64,000 nucleotides of DNA from an uncultured Oscillospiraceae bacterium (GTDB lineage: Bacteria; Bacillota; Clostridia; Oscillospirales; Oscillospiraceae). Shown piece by piece: positions 1 through 7,903 of the stretch. The notes under the pieces were generated by a model. It did no database searches. It was not told where the DNA came from and worked only from the letters and a program-made list of their open reading frames with translations. The stretch is taken from assembly GCA_934667815.1 (NCBI GenBank), contig CAKUMO010000010.1, positions 1-64,000 of the forward strand, given 5' to 3'. Each line of letters begins with the position of its first letter. Position 1 is the stretch's first letter. A program made the position numbers and the translations under genes.

Positions 1-194
1 CACACGCGGCGGCGCGGCGGCGTGACCTCGCCCTTGAAATAGGGCTTCATCGGCGCCATGCCGGAGTTGATGAGCAGCAGCGACGCATCGTTCTGCGGGA
101 TCAGGGAAAAACTGGGCAGACGCAGGTGTCCCTTGCTCTCAAAGAAGGACAGGAACATCTCGCGCAGCTCGTTTACGCCGTACTTTTTGGTCAT
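1..194 (-). CDS. alaS: Alanyl-tRNA synthetase, N-terminal part (cut by window edge)
   Basis: The first 64 codons are visible; the rest lies beyond base 1. They read as the start of class II alanyl-tRNA synthetase, which charges tRNA-Ala in the cytoplasm: an [19 protein letters not shown] start, then [12 protein letters not shown] and [15 protein letters not shown], which include class II motif 1 of AlaRS. The ATG at 194 follows a good ribosome-binding site (GGAGGA, 6 bases upstream). A T-box leader directly upstream places the gene under control of uncharged tRNA, as is usual for aminoacyl-tRNA synthetases in Firmicutes. Identity is secure despite truncation. Confidence 0.95.
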   Translation of the reverse strand, partial: MTKKYGVNELREMFLSFFESKGHLRLPSFSLIPQNDASLLLINSGMAPMKPYFKGEVTPPRRRV

Positions 195-214
195 TGGAAA
201 TTCCTCCATCAGGT

Positions 215-446
215 AAAAAATATACCCCACCCCCGGCATAGGGGCGAGGCTCACTCGCGGTACCACCCTAATTACCGCCAAAAGCGGCATCTTAAGTCAT
301 CCGCTAACGGGGATGAACCGTCCCGCTCCTCGCGGGCTGCTCAGAAGTGGCTGAGTCTACGGCCGGCCGCAGGGCTTGCACCAATCCCCTGCTCGCTGAC
401 GCCGCCGGTAGGCACTGGCTTCCTCAACGCAAAGTTGCGATATTAC
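215..446 (-). promoter_or_regulatory. T-box riboswitch leader of alaS
   Basis: The minus strand carries the invariant T-box sequence AGGGTGGTACCGCG (plus positions 256-269), which pairs with the free CCA end of uncharged tRNA to form the antiterminator. Just downstream is the competing terminator, a 9-bp stem (CCTCGCCCC with GGGGTGGGG, about 225-250) followed by a U-rich run at 217-224. Upstream, a GGATTGGTGCAAG element (374-386) is typical of the distal loop of stem I. The leader is expected to sense tRNA-Ala because alaS starts 21 bases downstream. I did not assign the specifier codon. Confidence 0.93.
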
Positions 447-452
447 GGTTTT

Positions 453-481
453 ATTCTAACAGCGCTTGCGGATTTTGTCAA
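453..481 (-). promoter_or_regulatory. Sigma-A promoter of the alaS T-box leader
   Basis: The minus strand has a perfect -35 TTGACA (476-481) and -10 TAGAAT (453-458) separated by 17 bases. Transcription would start near 446, at the 5' end of the T-box leader. Confidence 0.85.
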
Positions 482-576
482 CGAAAATTTTACAGTCAGC
501 TTGTCAAAAAAACCTCGGCGGAGCAAAACACATTTTCCGAACTTAATAAAAACTTAATTTCTTTTGGCTTATATTT

Positions 577-630
577 TTAACAACTCCGGCCTACAATATA
601 AACTGTAAGTGTTGAGTTTTTCTTTTTCAT
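577..630 (-). CDS. Possible 17-codon small ORF or gene remnant
   Basis: An ATG at 630, preceded by AGAGGGGGAAA, opens MKKKNSTLTVYIVGRSC and stops at 577. The strong ribosome-binding site and the Lys-rich then hydrophobic start look like the first residues of a small membrane protein. From memory this N-terminus resembles that of some hypothetical Clostridia membrane proteins, so the ORF may be a decayed gene cut off after about 13 codons. It lies upstream of the alaS promoter and is not part of the T-box. No function can be assigned. Confidence 0.3.
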   Translation of the reverse strand: MKKKNSTLTVYIVGRSC

Positions 631-655
631 TTTCCCCCTCTATTAATACCGGAGA

Positions 656-688
656 TTGCAGGCAAGCCAGCCACTTGCCTGCAATTTT
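656..688 (+). other. Strong hairpin with T-run, terminator-like
   Basis: An 11-bp perfect stem (TTGCAGGCAAG 656-666, CTTGCCTGCAA 674-684, 7-base loop) is followed by TTTT on the plus strand. No plus-strand gene ends here. It may end antisense transcription or mark a small untranslated RNA. The rest of 482-655 shows only the 17-codon ORF. Confidence 0.45.
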
Positions 689-726
689 CATATCCATCGG
701 GAGCACGGCGAATCAGTCCAAATATA

Positions 727-760
727 CAAGCGCTGCGAAAGCCTCCGCAGCGCTTGTTTT
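727..760 (-). terminator. Terminator downstream of proS
   Basis: An 11-bp stem (CAAGCGCTGCG 727-737, CGCAGCGCTTG 746-756) lies 13 bases beyond the proS stop codon. The minus-strand 3' side reads TATATTT; the plus-strand side reads TTTTAT, so it may work both ways. Confidence 0.6.
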
Positions 761-772
761 ATCTATCCGATC

Positions 773-2209
773 TTAGTAGGCCACGCCCCAGTAGATCATC
801 TTCTTGGCAGGCTTGCCGCAGATGGCGCAGCGCTCGCCCAGCTTTTCCTGCGCAAAGGGAATGCAGCGGCTGGTCATGCCCGCCTCCTCCTTCATGCGCA
901 GCTCGCAGGCCTCCTCGCCGCACCACATCGTGCGGATAAAGCCGCCGTTCTCCTGCTGCAGGCGCTTTGCCTCCTCGAGCGTCTCTGCATCGTAGGTGTG
1001 CTCGGTGAGGTTCTTCTTCGCCTTTTCGTACATGCCGTGATGCACGGCATCCAGCAGCGCTTCGACCGTATCGGCAAGGCCGTCAAGAGAGACAAAGCTC
1101 TTTTCCGCGTTATCGCGGCGAACGAGCACGCACTGGTTCTGCTCGATGTCTTTCGGGCCAAGCTCCAGACGCAGCGGCACGCCCTTCATCTCATATTCGG
1201 CAAATTTCCAGCCGGGGCTCTGCTCGGATTCGTCGATCTTCACACGCAGACCGGCAGCGCGGAGCTGCGCCGCGACCTCGCGCGCCTTCTCCAAAACGCC
1301 CTCCTTGTGCATGGCGATGGGGATGACCACGATCTGCACGGGCGCGATCTTCGGCGGCAGGACCAGGCCGTTGTTGTCGCCGTGGGTCATGATGATGCCG
1401 CCGATGAGGCGCGTGGAGCTGCCCCAAGAGGTCTGGAAGGGGTTGACCTGCTGGTTGTTCTTATCGGTAAAGTGAATGTCAAAGGCCTTGGCAAAGCCGT
1501 CGCCGAAATAGTGCGAGGTGCCAGCCTGCAGCGCCTTGCGGTCGTGCATCATGCACTCGATGGTATAGGTTGCCTCGGCGCCGTTGAACTTTTCCTTCTC
1601 GGTTTTCTGGCCGCGCGTGACGGGCATGGCCAGCACGTTTTCGCAGAAGTCGGCATAGACATTGAGCATGCGCTCGGTCTCCTCGCGCGCCTCCTCGGCG
1701 GTGGCGTGCATGGTGTGACCCTCCTGCCACAAAAATTCGCGGTGACGCAGGAAGGGGCGGCTGGTCTTTTCCCAGCGCAGCACGCTGCACCACTGGTTGT
1801 ACATCTTGGGAAGGTCGCGCCATGAATGGATAATATCATGGAAGTGCTCGCAGAACAGCGTCTCCGAGGTTGGACGGATGCAGCAGCGCTCCTCGAGCTT
1901 GTCGTTGCCGCCCATCGTGACCCACGCGCACTCCGGTGCAAAGCCCTCAACGTGATCCTTCTCCTTCTGCAGCAGGGATTCAGGAATCAGCATGGGCATA
2001 TAGACGTTCTCTGCGCCGGTCTTTTTGAACTCCGCGTCCATGAGCTTCTGGATGTTCTCCCAGATTGCGTAGCCATAGGGACGGTAGACGAACATCCCCT
2101 TGATGGAGGTGTAGTTGATCAGCTCCGCTTTTTTGCACACGTCGGTGTACCACTGGGCAAAATCGACCTCCATATCGGTGATCTGTTCCACTTTTTTCTC
2201 TTTTGCCAT
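773..2209 (-). CDS. proS: Prolyl-tRNA synthetase, short (archaeal/eukaryotic-like) type
   Basis: This 478-residue class II enzyme charges tRNA-Pro with proline. Visible signatures are [13 protein letters not shown] (motif 1 region), [12 protein letters not shown], the motif 2 stretch [17 protein letters not shown] with EGHT, and motif 3 [18 protein letters not shown]-terminal domain has four Cys-containing sites ([19 protein letters not shown]) and the typical final Tyr. This is the short ProRS type without the large editing insertion of the E. coli enzyme. I chose ATG 2209 (GAGAGGA just upstream) over an upstream TTG at 2233; the residues before MAKEKKVEQ do not look conserved. It is monocistronic on the minus strand. 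Confidence 0.95.
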   Translation of the reverse strand: MAKEKKVEQITDMEVDFAQWYTDVCKKAELINYTSIKGMFVYRPYGYAIWENIQKLMDAEFKKTGAENVYMPMLIPESLLQKEKDHVEGFAPECAWVTMGGNDKLEERCCIRPTSETLFCEHFHDIIHSWRDLPKMYNQWCSVLRWEKTSRPFLRHREFLWQEGHTMHATAEEAREETERMLNVYADFCENVLAMPVTRGQKTEKEKFNGAEATYTIECMMHDRKALQAGTSHYFGDGFAKAFDIHFTDKNNQQVNPFQTSWGSSTRLIGGIIMTHGDNNGLVLPPKIAPVQIVVIPIAMHKEGVLEKAREVAAQLRAAGLRVKIDESEQSPGWKFAEYEMKGVPLRLELGPKDIEQNQCVLVRRDNAEKSFVSLDGLADTVEALLDAVHHGMYEKAKKNLTEHTYDAETLEEAKRLQQENGGFIRTMWCGEEACELRMKEEAGMTSRCIPFAQEKLGERCAICGKPAKKMIYWGVAY

Positions 2210-2243
2210 ATTCCTCTCAGCCTTTCCGAGCAATATTTTTACA

Positions 2244-2270
2244 TCTATATTATTTTATCACGGTTGTCAA
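2244..2270 (-). promoter_or_regulatory. Putative proS promoter
   Basis: Minus-strand TTGACA (2265-2270) and TATAGA (2244-2249) with a short 15-base spacer; a TAGATG two bases on would give 17. The -35 is convincing, the -10 assignment is not. Confidence 0.45.
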
Positions 2271-2333
2271 GTCCCTGCATAGGATGAATTATGCCGGATG
2301 ACCGGCAAGTTTTCAGCCAAGGGAGGCTGCCGC

Positions 2334-2489
2334 ATGGTGCAGATCACCGTCACTCTGGATAACACGACCGCCGCGTTCTACCGCCACATCGCATCTCTGG
2401 CCGGACTGCCGCTCGAGACCGTTCTGGCCGATGCGCTGTTCAAGCTCGCGGGCGAGCTGTCGCTTGAAGCGCTGCAGCAAAAAGTCTGA
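2334..2489 (+). CDS. Small hypothetical protein, ribbon-helix-helix-like
   Basis: A 51-residue protein starting MVQITVTLDNTTAAFYRHI. The ATG at 2334 has GGGAGG seven bases upstream, so it is preferred over an earlier in-frame ATG at 2298. The pattern is one beta strand (QITVTLD), a helix (TAAFYRHIASLAG), a turn and a second helix (ETVLADALFKLAGEL), which fits a ribbon-helix-helix DNA-binding fold or a related small dimeric protein. This is an inference from pattern only. It sits directly before the serine dehydratase promoter, whose -35 overlaps its stop region. Confidence 0.6.
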   Translation: MVQITVTLDNTTAAFYRHIASLAGLPLETVLADALFKLAGELSLEALQQKV

Positions 2490-2517
2490 TTGATTTTCGG
2501 GAAATTGCTGTTATAAT
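2490..2517 (+). promoter_or_regulatory. Promoter of the L-serine dehydratase gene
   Basis: TTGATT (2490-2495) and a consensus TATAAT (2512-2517) with a 16-base spacer. It starts right after the stop codon of the small upstream ORF. Confidence 0.7.
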
Positions 2518-2553
2518 GGAAGTACTACAGAAATAATACGGAGGAAAATCAAC

Positions 2554-3765
2554 ATGAAATCAATCCGTGATGTTTATAAGATCGGCAAGGGGCCGTCCAG
2601 CTCACACACCATGGGGCCGGAACGCGCCGCAAAGGAATTTCTGAGGCGCTATCCGGATGCGGAGCGCTACCGCGTCGTGCTGTATGCCTCTCTGGCCAAG
2701 ACCGGACGCGGTCACGGCACCGACCGTGTGCTCTACGAGGTTCTGGGCAAGGACAAAGCCGAGGTCGTCTTTTCCGACGAAATGCCCGCCGATCTGCCGC
2801 ATCCGAACACGCTGGACTTCTTCGCCTATGACGGTGAGCGCGAGCTTGGCTCCATGCGCGTGCAGTCCATCGGCGGCGGCGACATCGTCATCGACGGCGA
2901 GGATCCGACCGCGGGCGAGGACATCTATCCGGAAAATTCCTTTGCCGAGATCGAGCAGTTCTGCCGCTGGCGCTACATCACGCTGAGCGAATATGTCGAA
3001 TTGAACGAGGGGCCGGAGATCTGGGGCTTTTTGGCCGAGGTCTGGAAGGCCATGACGGATGCCATCGAGGCCGGTCTGAACGCGGAGGGCATCCTGCCCG
3101 GCGGTCTGCAGGTCGAGCGCAAGGCCAAGCGCCTGTACGCGCAGGAGAAGCCCGATGAGCTGCCGCAGATCCGCGAGCTGCGCATGGTCTGCTCCTACGC
3201 CTTTGCCATCGCCGAGCAGAACGCCGACAACGGCACCATCGTCACCGCGCCGACCTGCGGCTCGGCCGGCGTTTTACCGTCGGTGCTGCTCTATATGCAG
3301 AAGCGGCACAACATTCCGGACCGCAAGGTGCTCGAGGCACTGGCCGTCGCGGGTCTGTTTGGCAGTCTGGTCAAGCGCAATGCGTCCATTTCCGGCGCGG
3401 AATGCGGCTGTCAGGCAGAGATCGGCACGGCCTGCTCCATGGCGGCCGCCGCGCTGTGCTACCTGATGGGCAAAACGATCAACGAGACCGAATATGCCGC
3501 CGAGATTGCCATGGAGCACCAGCTTGGCCTGACCTGCGACCCCATCTGCGGCCTTGTGCAGATTCCGTGCATCGAGCGCAACGCCGTCGCGGCCAAGCGT
3601 GCCATCGACGCCTTCAACCTCTCGAGCCTGCTGTGCGGCTCGCGGAACATCAGCTTCGACATGGTCGTGCGCACGATGAAGGAGACCGGCATTCACATCA
3701 GCGACCAGTACCGCGAGACCTCCGAGGGCGGCCTCGCCCGCCTGTATAACCGCCGTCGGGCGTAA
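2554..3765 (+). CDS. sdaA: L-serine ammonia-lyase (iron-sulfur L-serine dehydratase), single chain
   Basis: This 403-residue protein joins the beta-type domain (about 1-150, starting MKSIRDVYKIGKGPSSSHTMGPE) and the alpha-type domain (about 160-400) that are separate subunits in B. subtilis. It deaminates L-serine to pyruvate and ammonia using an oxygen-sensitive 4Fe-4S cluster. The alpha domain has the expected cysteine segments: APTCGSAGVLPSV, GAECGCQAEIGTACS and GLTCDPICGLVQIPCIERN. A strong ribosome-binding site (GGAGGAAAA) precedes the ATG, its own promoter lies just upstream and a strong terminator follows. The pyruvate made can feed fermentation, including acetate kinase encoded at 39.9 kb. 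Confidence 0.93.
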   Translation: MKSIRDVYKIGKGPSSSHTMGPERAAKEFLRRYPDAERYRVVLYASLAKTGRGHGTDRVLYEVLGKDKAEVVFSDEMPADLPHPNTLDFFAYDGERELGSMRVQSIGGGDIVIDGEDPTAGEDIYPENSFAEIEQFCRWRYITLSEYVELNEGPEIWGFLAEVWKAMTDAIEAGLNAEGILPGGLQVERKAKRLYAQEKPDELPQIRELRMVCSYAFAIAEQNADNGTIVTAPTCGSAGVLPSVLLYMQKRHNIPDRKVLEALAVAGLFGSLVKRNASISGAECGCQAEIGTACSMAAAALCYLMGKTINETEYAAEIAMEHQLGLTCDPICGLVQIPCIERNAVAAKRAIDAFNLSSLLCGSRNISFDMVVRTMKETGIHISDQYRETSEGGLARLYNRRRA

Positions 3766-3803
3766 GAACGGCATTTTATAAGACGATCATAGATAACTAA
3801 AAC

Positions 3804-3840
3804 ACCGCCGGGGCGTGCAACGCACGCCCCGGCGGGTTGT
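3804..3840 (+). terminator. Terminator of the L-serine dehydratase gene
   Basis: A 14-bp GC-rich stem (CCGCCGGGGCGTGC 3805-3818, its complement at 3822-3836 with one bulged G, 3-base loop) followed by TTGTTTATT. Confidence 0.85.
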
Positions 3841-3854
3841 TTATTCTCATGTAT

Positions 3855-4223
3855 TCAGTTCGATTGCCGTATTCTGTAAATACCCCCTATGTCCTTACCA
3901 ACATATTCAAATGTCCTTGCATCTTCGGTAAGAACCGCTTTCAGCAGCCAGCCCACATCCTTTGCCGCATCGCCCGCCGGGTCTTTCGCCTTTTTTATGT
4001 CTTTATGGTATTCATAAATAGCTTGGAGCGGGGTATTTCCCCAATCTCTGTTATCCCCGCCGAACAAAATGCGCACAGACAATTCGCCCGCCGGGTCGTT
4101 GCTGCAATGAGCATGGACGGCTCCCTGAATGTAGGCCTTGGCAAGCGCAATTTCCGTTTCCGGGATTTTTGCGGATACTTTCCGGACAGTCTGGCTCGTG
4201 TTTTCTATCAATTTCCTCACCAT
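3855..4223 (-). CDS. Hypothetical protein downstream of the collagen-like gene
   Basis: A 122-residue soluble protein, MVRKLIENTSQTVRKVSAK at the start and GKDIGGIYRIRQSN at the end. I do not recognise a family. It has no signal peptide or membrane segment; the middle is mixed helix/strand with DAAKDVGWLLKAVLTEDART. It begins 39 bases after the collagen-like gene and is on the same strand, so it may be the last gene of that operon. The ribosome-binding site (TTGGAAG) is weak. The surrounding DNA is more AT-rich than the flanking core genes, consistent with an accessory block. Confidence 0.6.
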   Translation of the reverse strand: MVRKLIENTSQTVRKVSAKIPETEIALAKAYIQGAVHAHCSNDPAGELSVRILFGGDNRDWGNTPLQAIYEYHKDIKKAKDPAGDAAKDVGWLLKAVLTEDARTFEYVGKDIGGIYRIRQSN

Positions 4224-4262
4224 GCTTCCAATTTGATCATGCTTTTGCTTATAAACTACTTT

Positions 4263-7200
4263 TCACTCTCGGATAAATGTTGCATATTTATTATATGCAT
4301 AGTTAAACTCTGTCATCAGCAGCTTATACGCTTTCTCCGGGTCAGATAATGTGTCAGACGATATTTTCGTTACGGAAGAGGTCGTAGGAGCTGTACGGCT
4401 CCATCCATTGGGATTCTTAAATATCACACGTGTCACACCGGAGTTTTCAAACTGAGATGCGCCTCCGCCCGCTATTTCATTCACATTTTCCGGGATGGTC
4501 AATTCTTTCAGATTCGTACAGCCGATAAAGCAACCACTACCAATTTTCTCTAAACTTTGGGGAAGATCAAGATGCGTTAAAGAGGTGCAATTATAAAATG
4601 CACTTGCCCTTATTTCTTTAAGATTATTTGAGAATGTGATGTCATTCAGCGAGGAGCATCCGAGAAAGGCCTGATTGCCAATCTTAGTGATAGAATCCGG
4701 CATAACCACTTTTTTTAGTAGAGGACATTTTGAAAACGAATAGATCACCGTAACCTTTCTGCCGTAATACTCCGAAGGTATGTATACTTCTTCAATAAAT
4801 GCTTTGTAATCGCTCTTAATCGAAACTCTGAACGTCCCATCGTCAAGCAGTTCGAATTGAAGATACTCCGTGCTTTGATTTTGGTTATTGATCTTTCCCA
4901 GATTATCGCTCGTACCATCGGTATAGGTGATCACAAGCTCGCCGTTTACCAGCTCGGTACCGGCGATTCCTCTGCCATCCTTGCCGTTTTCTCCGGGATC
5001 GCCCTTGTCTCCCTTTTCGCCCTTCTCGCCGGGGTCGCCTTTCTCGCCCTTTTCGCCCTTCTCTCCGGGGTCGCCTTTCTCGCCCTTTTCGCCCTTGATG
5101 TTGCCAAGGTTATACACGCTGTTATCCGTCATGAGGATGCTCAGGTCGCCCGCAGAGGAGAGCGTGACGTTCTTGATGCCGACGCCGTCGGCGCCGTTTG
5201 CGCCGTTCGTTCCCGTGATTTTCCCGAGGTTCTTCGTCGTGTTGTCCGAATAGGTCAGGAGGAGCTCTCCGGCGGCATTGATCTCGGATTTCAGGATGCC
5301 GATGCCGTCGGCGCCCTTGATATTTCCAAGGTTCAGAACGCTGCCGTTCGTCAGCGTCATGGTGAGCGCGCCCTCCGGCGAGATCGTCACATTCTGAATT
5401 CCCGTGCCGTCCTTGCCGTCCGCGCCGTTCGTACCGTCGACGCCGTCCCGGCCGTCTTTGCCGTTCACGCCGTCTTTTCCGTCCGCACCGTCTTTGCCGA
5501 CAATGCAGCCCAGATTGACGCTGCGCAGATCCGAGAAGGTCAGAACGAGTTCATTTTCTGCATTGATCGTCACATCCATAATGCCGACGCCGTCTTCGCC
5601 GTCTGCACCGTTCTGACCGTCAACGCCGTCGCGGCCATCCTTACCGTTCACACCGTCAACGCCGTCGCGGCCGTCCTTGCCTGCTGCGCCGGTGTCGCCC
5701 TTTTCACCGGTGTCACCCTTCGCGCCGTCGTTGCCGACCACGCGGCCAAGGTTTGCAGAGGTCCCGTCGGAATAGGTAATGACCAGCTCGCCGCTCTCCG
5801 TGATCTCGGATTTCGTCACGCCGACGCCCTGTTCGCCTTTATCGCCTTTATCGCCCTTTGCGCCGTCTTTGCCATCTTTGCCGTCCGTTCCGTCTTTGCC
5901 GTTTGTACCGTCGACGCCATCCTTGCCGTCTTTTCCGTCGGCACCGACCACGACACCAAGGTTCACCGCCGTAGCATCCGAGTAAGTCAGCACCAGCTCG
6001 CCATGCTCGTTGATCGACGCGGACGCAACGCCGCGCCCGTCCTCGCCGTTCACGCCGTCAACGCCGTCCCGGCCATCTTTACCGTCCGTACCGTCAACGC
6101 CGTCCCGGCCGTCCTTGCCTGCTTCACCGGTGTCGCCCTTTTCTCCTTTTTCGCCCTTCGCACCGTCCGCGCCCTTGATCGTGCCAAGGTTCAGCTGCGC
6201 GCCGCTGCTCAACAGGATCTCCAGCTCTCCGGCATCATTGATCGTGATGGTCTGGATTCCGACACCGTCCGCGCCGTTTGATCCATCTTTACCGTCAACG
6301 CCATCCTTGCCGTTCGTACCATTCTGGCCGTCCCGACCGGCTTCGCCGCGCTCGCCCTTTTCTCCCTTTGCACCGACAACGACGCCCAGATTGGCTACAT
6401 TGCCGTCGGAATAGGTCAGCACGAGCTCGCCCTTCTGATTGATCTCAGACTTTACGACACTGACGCCGTCTTTTCCGTCCGCGCCGTTCAGGCCGTCTGC
6501 ACCGTTTGTTCCGTTTTTCCCGTCAGCGCCGACGACCCGGCCAAGGTTCGCCCGCTGCTGATTGGAGAAAGCAAGCACAAGCTCCCCGTCAGAGTTGATC
6601 TGCGCTTCGATCACGCTGATCCCATCGGCACCGTCCTTGCCGTCCAGACCGTCCTTGCCGTTCTGGCCGTCTTTCCCATTTTTGCCGTCTTTGCCGTCTG
6701 CGCCGACGATCCTGCCGAGGTTGGCTGCGGTCCCGTCAGAATAGGCCAGCTCCAGTTCGCCCGCGGCATTGACGAAAGCGTTGGCAATGCTGACGCCATC
6801 CTTGCCGTTTTGGCCATCCAGACCATTTTTACCGTCCTGACCGACCACAACGCCCAGATTCGCCGTCTGACCGTTGGAATAAGTCAGAACCAGTTCACTG
6901 CCGATGATCTCGGATTTTACAACGCCAACGCCATCTTTGCCGTTTTCGCCGACGATCTTATCCAGATTCACGACCCGGCCATCCGAAAAGCTGAGCAGAA
7001 GCTGCCCTTCGGAATTGACGGATGCGCCGCTGACGCCGATGCCGTCCTTGCCATCCAAGCCATCCTTGCCGTTCTGTCCGTCTTTCCCGTTCTGACCGTT
7101 CTTGCCGTCTGCCCCGTTCTTGCCGACGGCAACGCCCGCATTCAGGACGGTTCCGTCAGACAGGGTGATGAGCAGCTCGCCCTCAGTGGAAAAGGAAGCC

Positions 7201-7529
7201 GAGCGGATCGTGACCACTTCGTTCTGTGCCGCCGCGTTCAGCGCATCGGCCCAGTCCGACTCCGTCCCGGTGTAGCCGTTTTCCTTTGCGATCTCATAGG
7301 CAGACTTGCCGTTCAGGGATTCCAGCCATTCCTGCAAGCTGCCCTCGTAACCGTATTTTTCCGCCAGCTCATAGGCGGAAAGGCCGTGCTCTACCGTCGC
7401 CACGCCGGTTTTATGTACGATCTTTGCCACAATAAAAGCGATGCCGATCATCAAAAGGATTGCCAATATGACGCATAGCACCTTCCATAAAACCGATTGT
7501 TTCTTTTGGGCTCGCTGTTCCATGTTCAT
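4263..7529 (-). CDS. Membrane-anchored collagen-like repeat protein with C-terminal leucine-rich (BspA-like) domain
   Basis: A 1088-residue surface protein. A short basic cytoplasmic start is followed by a membrane helix (about 14-36), so it is probably an N-terminally anchored (type II) protein. Next come two copies of a short helical motif (YELAEKYGYEGSLQEWLESL; YEIAKENGYTGTESDWADAL). Residues about 95-890 alternate Gly-X-Y collagen stretches rich in GKDG/GEKG with about 14 copies of a strand unit of the form GVGV..SEI...GELVLTYSDG...NLG.VVG. The C-terminal 190 residues are LRR_5 repeats (ITKIGNQAFLGCSSLNDI, LKEIRASAFYNCTSLTHL, LEKIGSGCFIGCTNLKEL). No sortase motif. The ATG overlaps the stop of the upstream HTH gene as ATGA; a second ATG two codons later has better ribosome-binding spacing. 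Probable role: adhesion or cell-surface scaffold. Confidence 0.9.
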   Translation of the reverse strand: MNMEQRAQKKQSVLWKVLCVILAILLMIGIAFIVAKIVHKTGVATVEHGLSAYELAEKYGYEGSLQEWLESLNGKSAYEIAKENGYTGTESDWADALNAAAQNEVVTIRSASFSTEGELLITLSDGTVLNAGVAVGKNGADGKNGQNGKDGQNGKDGLDGKDGIGVSGASVNSEGQLLLSFSDGRVVNLDKIVGENGKDGVGVVKSEIIGSELVLTYSNGQTANLGVVVGQDGKNGLDGQNGKDGVSIANAFVNAAGELELAYSDGTAANLGRIVGADGKDGKNGKDGQNGKDGLDGKDGADGISVIEAQINSDGELVLAFSNQQRANLGRVVGADGKNGTNGADGLNGADGKDGVSVVKSEINQKGELVLTYSDGNVANLGVVVGAKGEKGERGEAGRDGQNGTNGKDGVDGKDGSNGADGVGIQTITINDAGELEILLSSGAQLNLGTIKGADGAKGEKGEKGDTGEAGKDGRDGVDGTDGKDGRDGVDGVNGEDGRGVASASINEHGELVLTYSDATAVNLGVVVGADGKDGKDGVDGTNGKDGTDGKDGKDGAKGDKGDKGEQGVGVTKSEITESGELVITYSDGTSANLGRVVGNDGAKGDTGEKGDTGAAGKDGRDGVDGVNGKDGRDGVDGQNGADGEDGVGIMDVTINAENELVLTFSDLRSVNLGCIVGKDGADGKDGVNGKDGRDGVDGTNGADGKDGTGIQNVTISPEGALTMTLTNGSVLNLGNIKGADGIGILKSEINAAGELLLTYSDNTTKNLGKITGTNGANGADGVGIKNVTLSSAGDLSILMTDNSVYNLGNIKGEKGEKGDPGEKGEKGEKGDPGEKGEKGDKGDPGENGKDGRGIAGTELVNGELVITYTDGTSDNLGKINNQNQSTEYLQFELLDDGTFRVSIKSDYKAFIEEVYIPSEYYGRKVTVIYSFSKCPLLKKVVMPDSITKIGNQAFLGCSSLNDITFSNNLKEIRASAFYNCTSLTHLDLPQSLEKIGSGCFIGCTNLKELTIPENVNEIAGGGASQFENSGVTRVIFKNPNGWSRTAPTTSSVTKISSDTLSDPEKAYKLLMTEFNYAYNKYATFIRE
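4975..7135 (-). repeat. Tandem repeat region encoding collagen-like and strand units
   Basis: On the plus strand the DNA reads as many imperfect copies of short GCCGTC/CTTGCCGTC-type units broken about every 150-200 bases by a more divergent stretch. All copies are in frame within the collagen-like gene. Strand units near 5030-5095 (GEKGEKGDPGEKGEKGEKGDP) are nearly identical at DNA level, so this is a site for copy-number change. Confidence 0.8.
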
Positions 7530-7753
7530 TTCTCCTTCTCTCCGCTCAGTGGTTGTTTTTGATATTCAATAAACACCTCCGGACTGACATTCAGCGCCAG
7601 ACAGATCGCTTTGAGGTCATCGGCATACATCGTCCGCTTTCCGTTCAGGATGGCTTGGAAGGTCGCCTTTGAAATTCCGGCCTTCTCCGCGACCGCGCCC
7701 CGCAGATAGCCCCTTTCATCTATGTACGCCCGCACCTTTTCATATACTTGCAC
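7526..7753 (-). CDS. Small Cro/CI-type HTH regulator
   Basis: A 75-residue protein from a GTG at 7753, chosen because GAGGTGAGG lies 4 bases upstream; an ATG at 7822 would sit inside the promoter. Residues about 15-60 form an HTH_3-type fold: RGAVAEKAGISKATFQAILNGKRTMYADDLKAICLALNVSPEVF. It is the first gene of an operon with the collagen-like surface protein (ATGA overlap). Two matching palindromes overlap its promoter, so it or its divergent neighbour probably represses this operon. Confidence 0.82.
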   Translation of the reverse strand: MQVYEKVRAYIDERGYLRGAVAEKAGISKATFQAILNGKRTMYADDLKAICLALNVSPEVFIEYQKQPLSGEKEK

Positions 7754-7769
7754 CGTCCTCACCTCGGAT

Positions 7770-7814
7770 ACAGTAATTCTGTGTTTCTCTGTTATATTAT
7801 CACAGTAAATCTGT
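7770..7814. promoter_or_regulatory. Pair of near-identical 13-bp palindromic operators
   Basis: ACAGTAATTCTGT (7770-7782) and ACAGTAAATCTGT (7802-7814) differ at one base, are each of the form ACAG-N5-CTGT and have centres 32 bp apart, about three helical turns. The second lies inside the -35/-10 spacer of the minus-strand promoter and the first just past its start point. This is the layout expected for repression by one of the adjacent HTH proteins. Confidence 0.75.
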
Positions 7815-7822
7815 AAAATCAA
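7794..7822 (-). promoter_or_regulatory. Promoter of the HTH/collagen-like operon
   Basis: Minus-strand TTGATT (7817-7822) and TAATAT (7794-7799) with a 17-base spacer that contains one operator palindrome. Confidence 0.75.
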
Positions 7823-7853
7823 GGCATGGTTTCAGATAATCTTGATTTTTCGG

Positions 7854-7882
7854 TTGCTATTTCCCGTTTTAAACTCTATAAT
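7854..7882 (+). promoter_or_regulatory. Promoter of the divergent XRE regulator
   Basis: TTGCTA (7854-7859) and consensus TATAAT (7877-7882), 17-base spacer, 21 bases before the GTG start. Confidence 0.75.
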
Positions 7883-7903
7883 TAGTAAAAAGGCGGTGGC
7901 ATT

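Noticed and set aside
4857..6281. 474-residue plus-strand frame rich in Val, Ala and Phe
   Set aside because: It is the antisense of the collagen-like repeats; the open frame is a by-product of Gly-X-Y codon periodicity.
4975..7135. Short regularly spaced repeats that could suggest a CRISPR array
   Set aside because: The repeats vary, are in frame and encode collagen triplets; there are no unique equal-length spacers and no cas genes.
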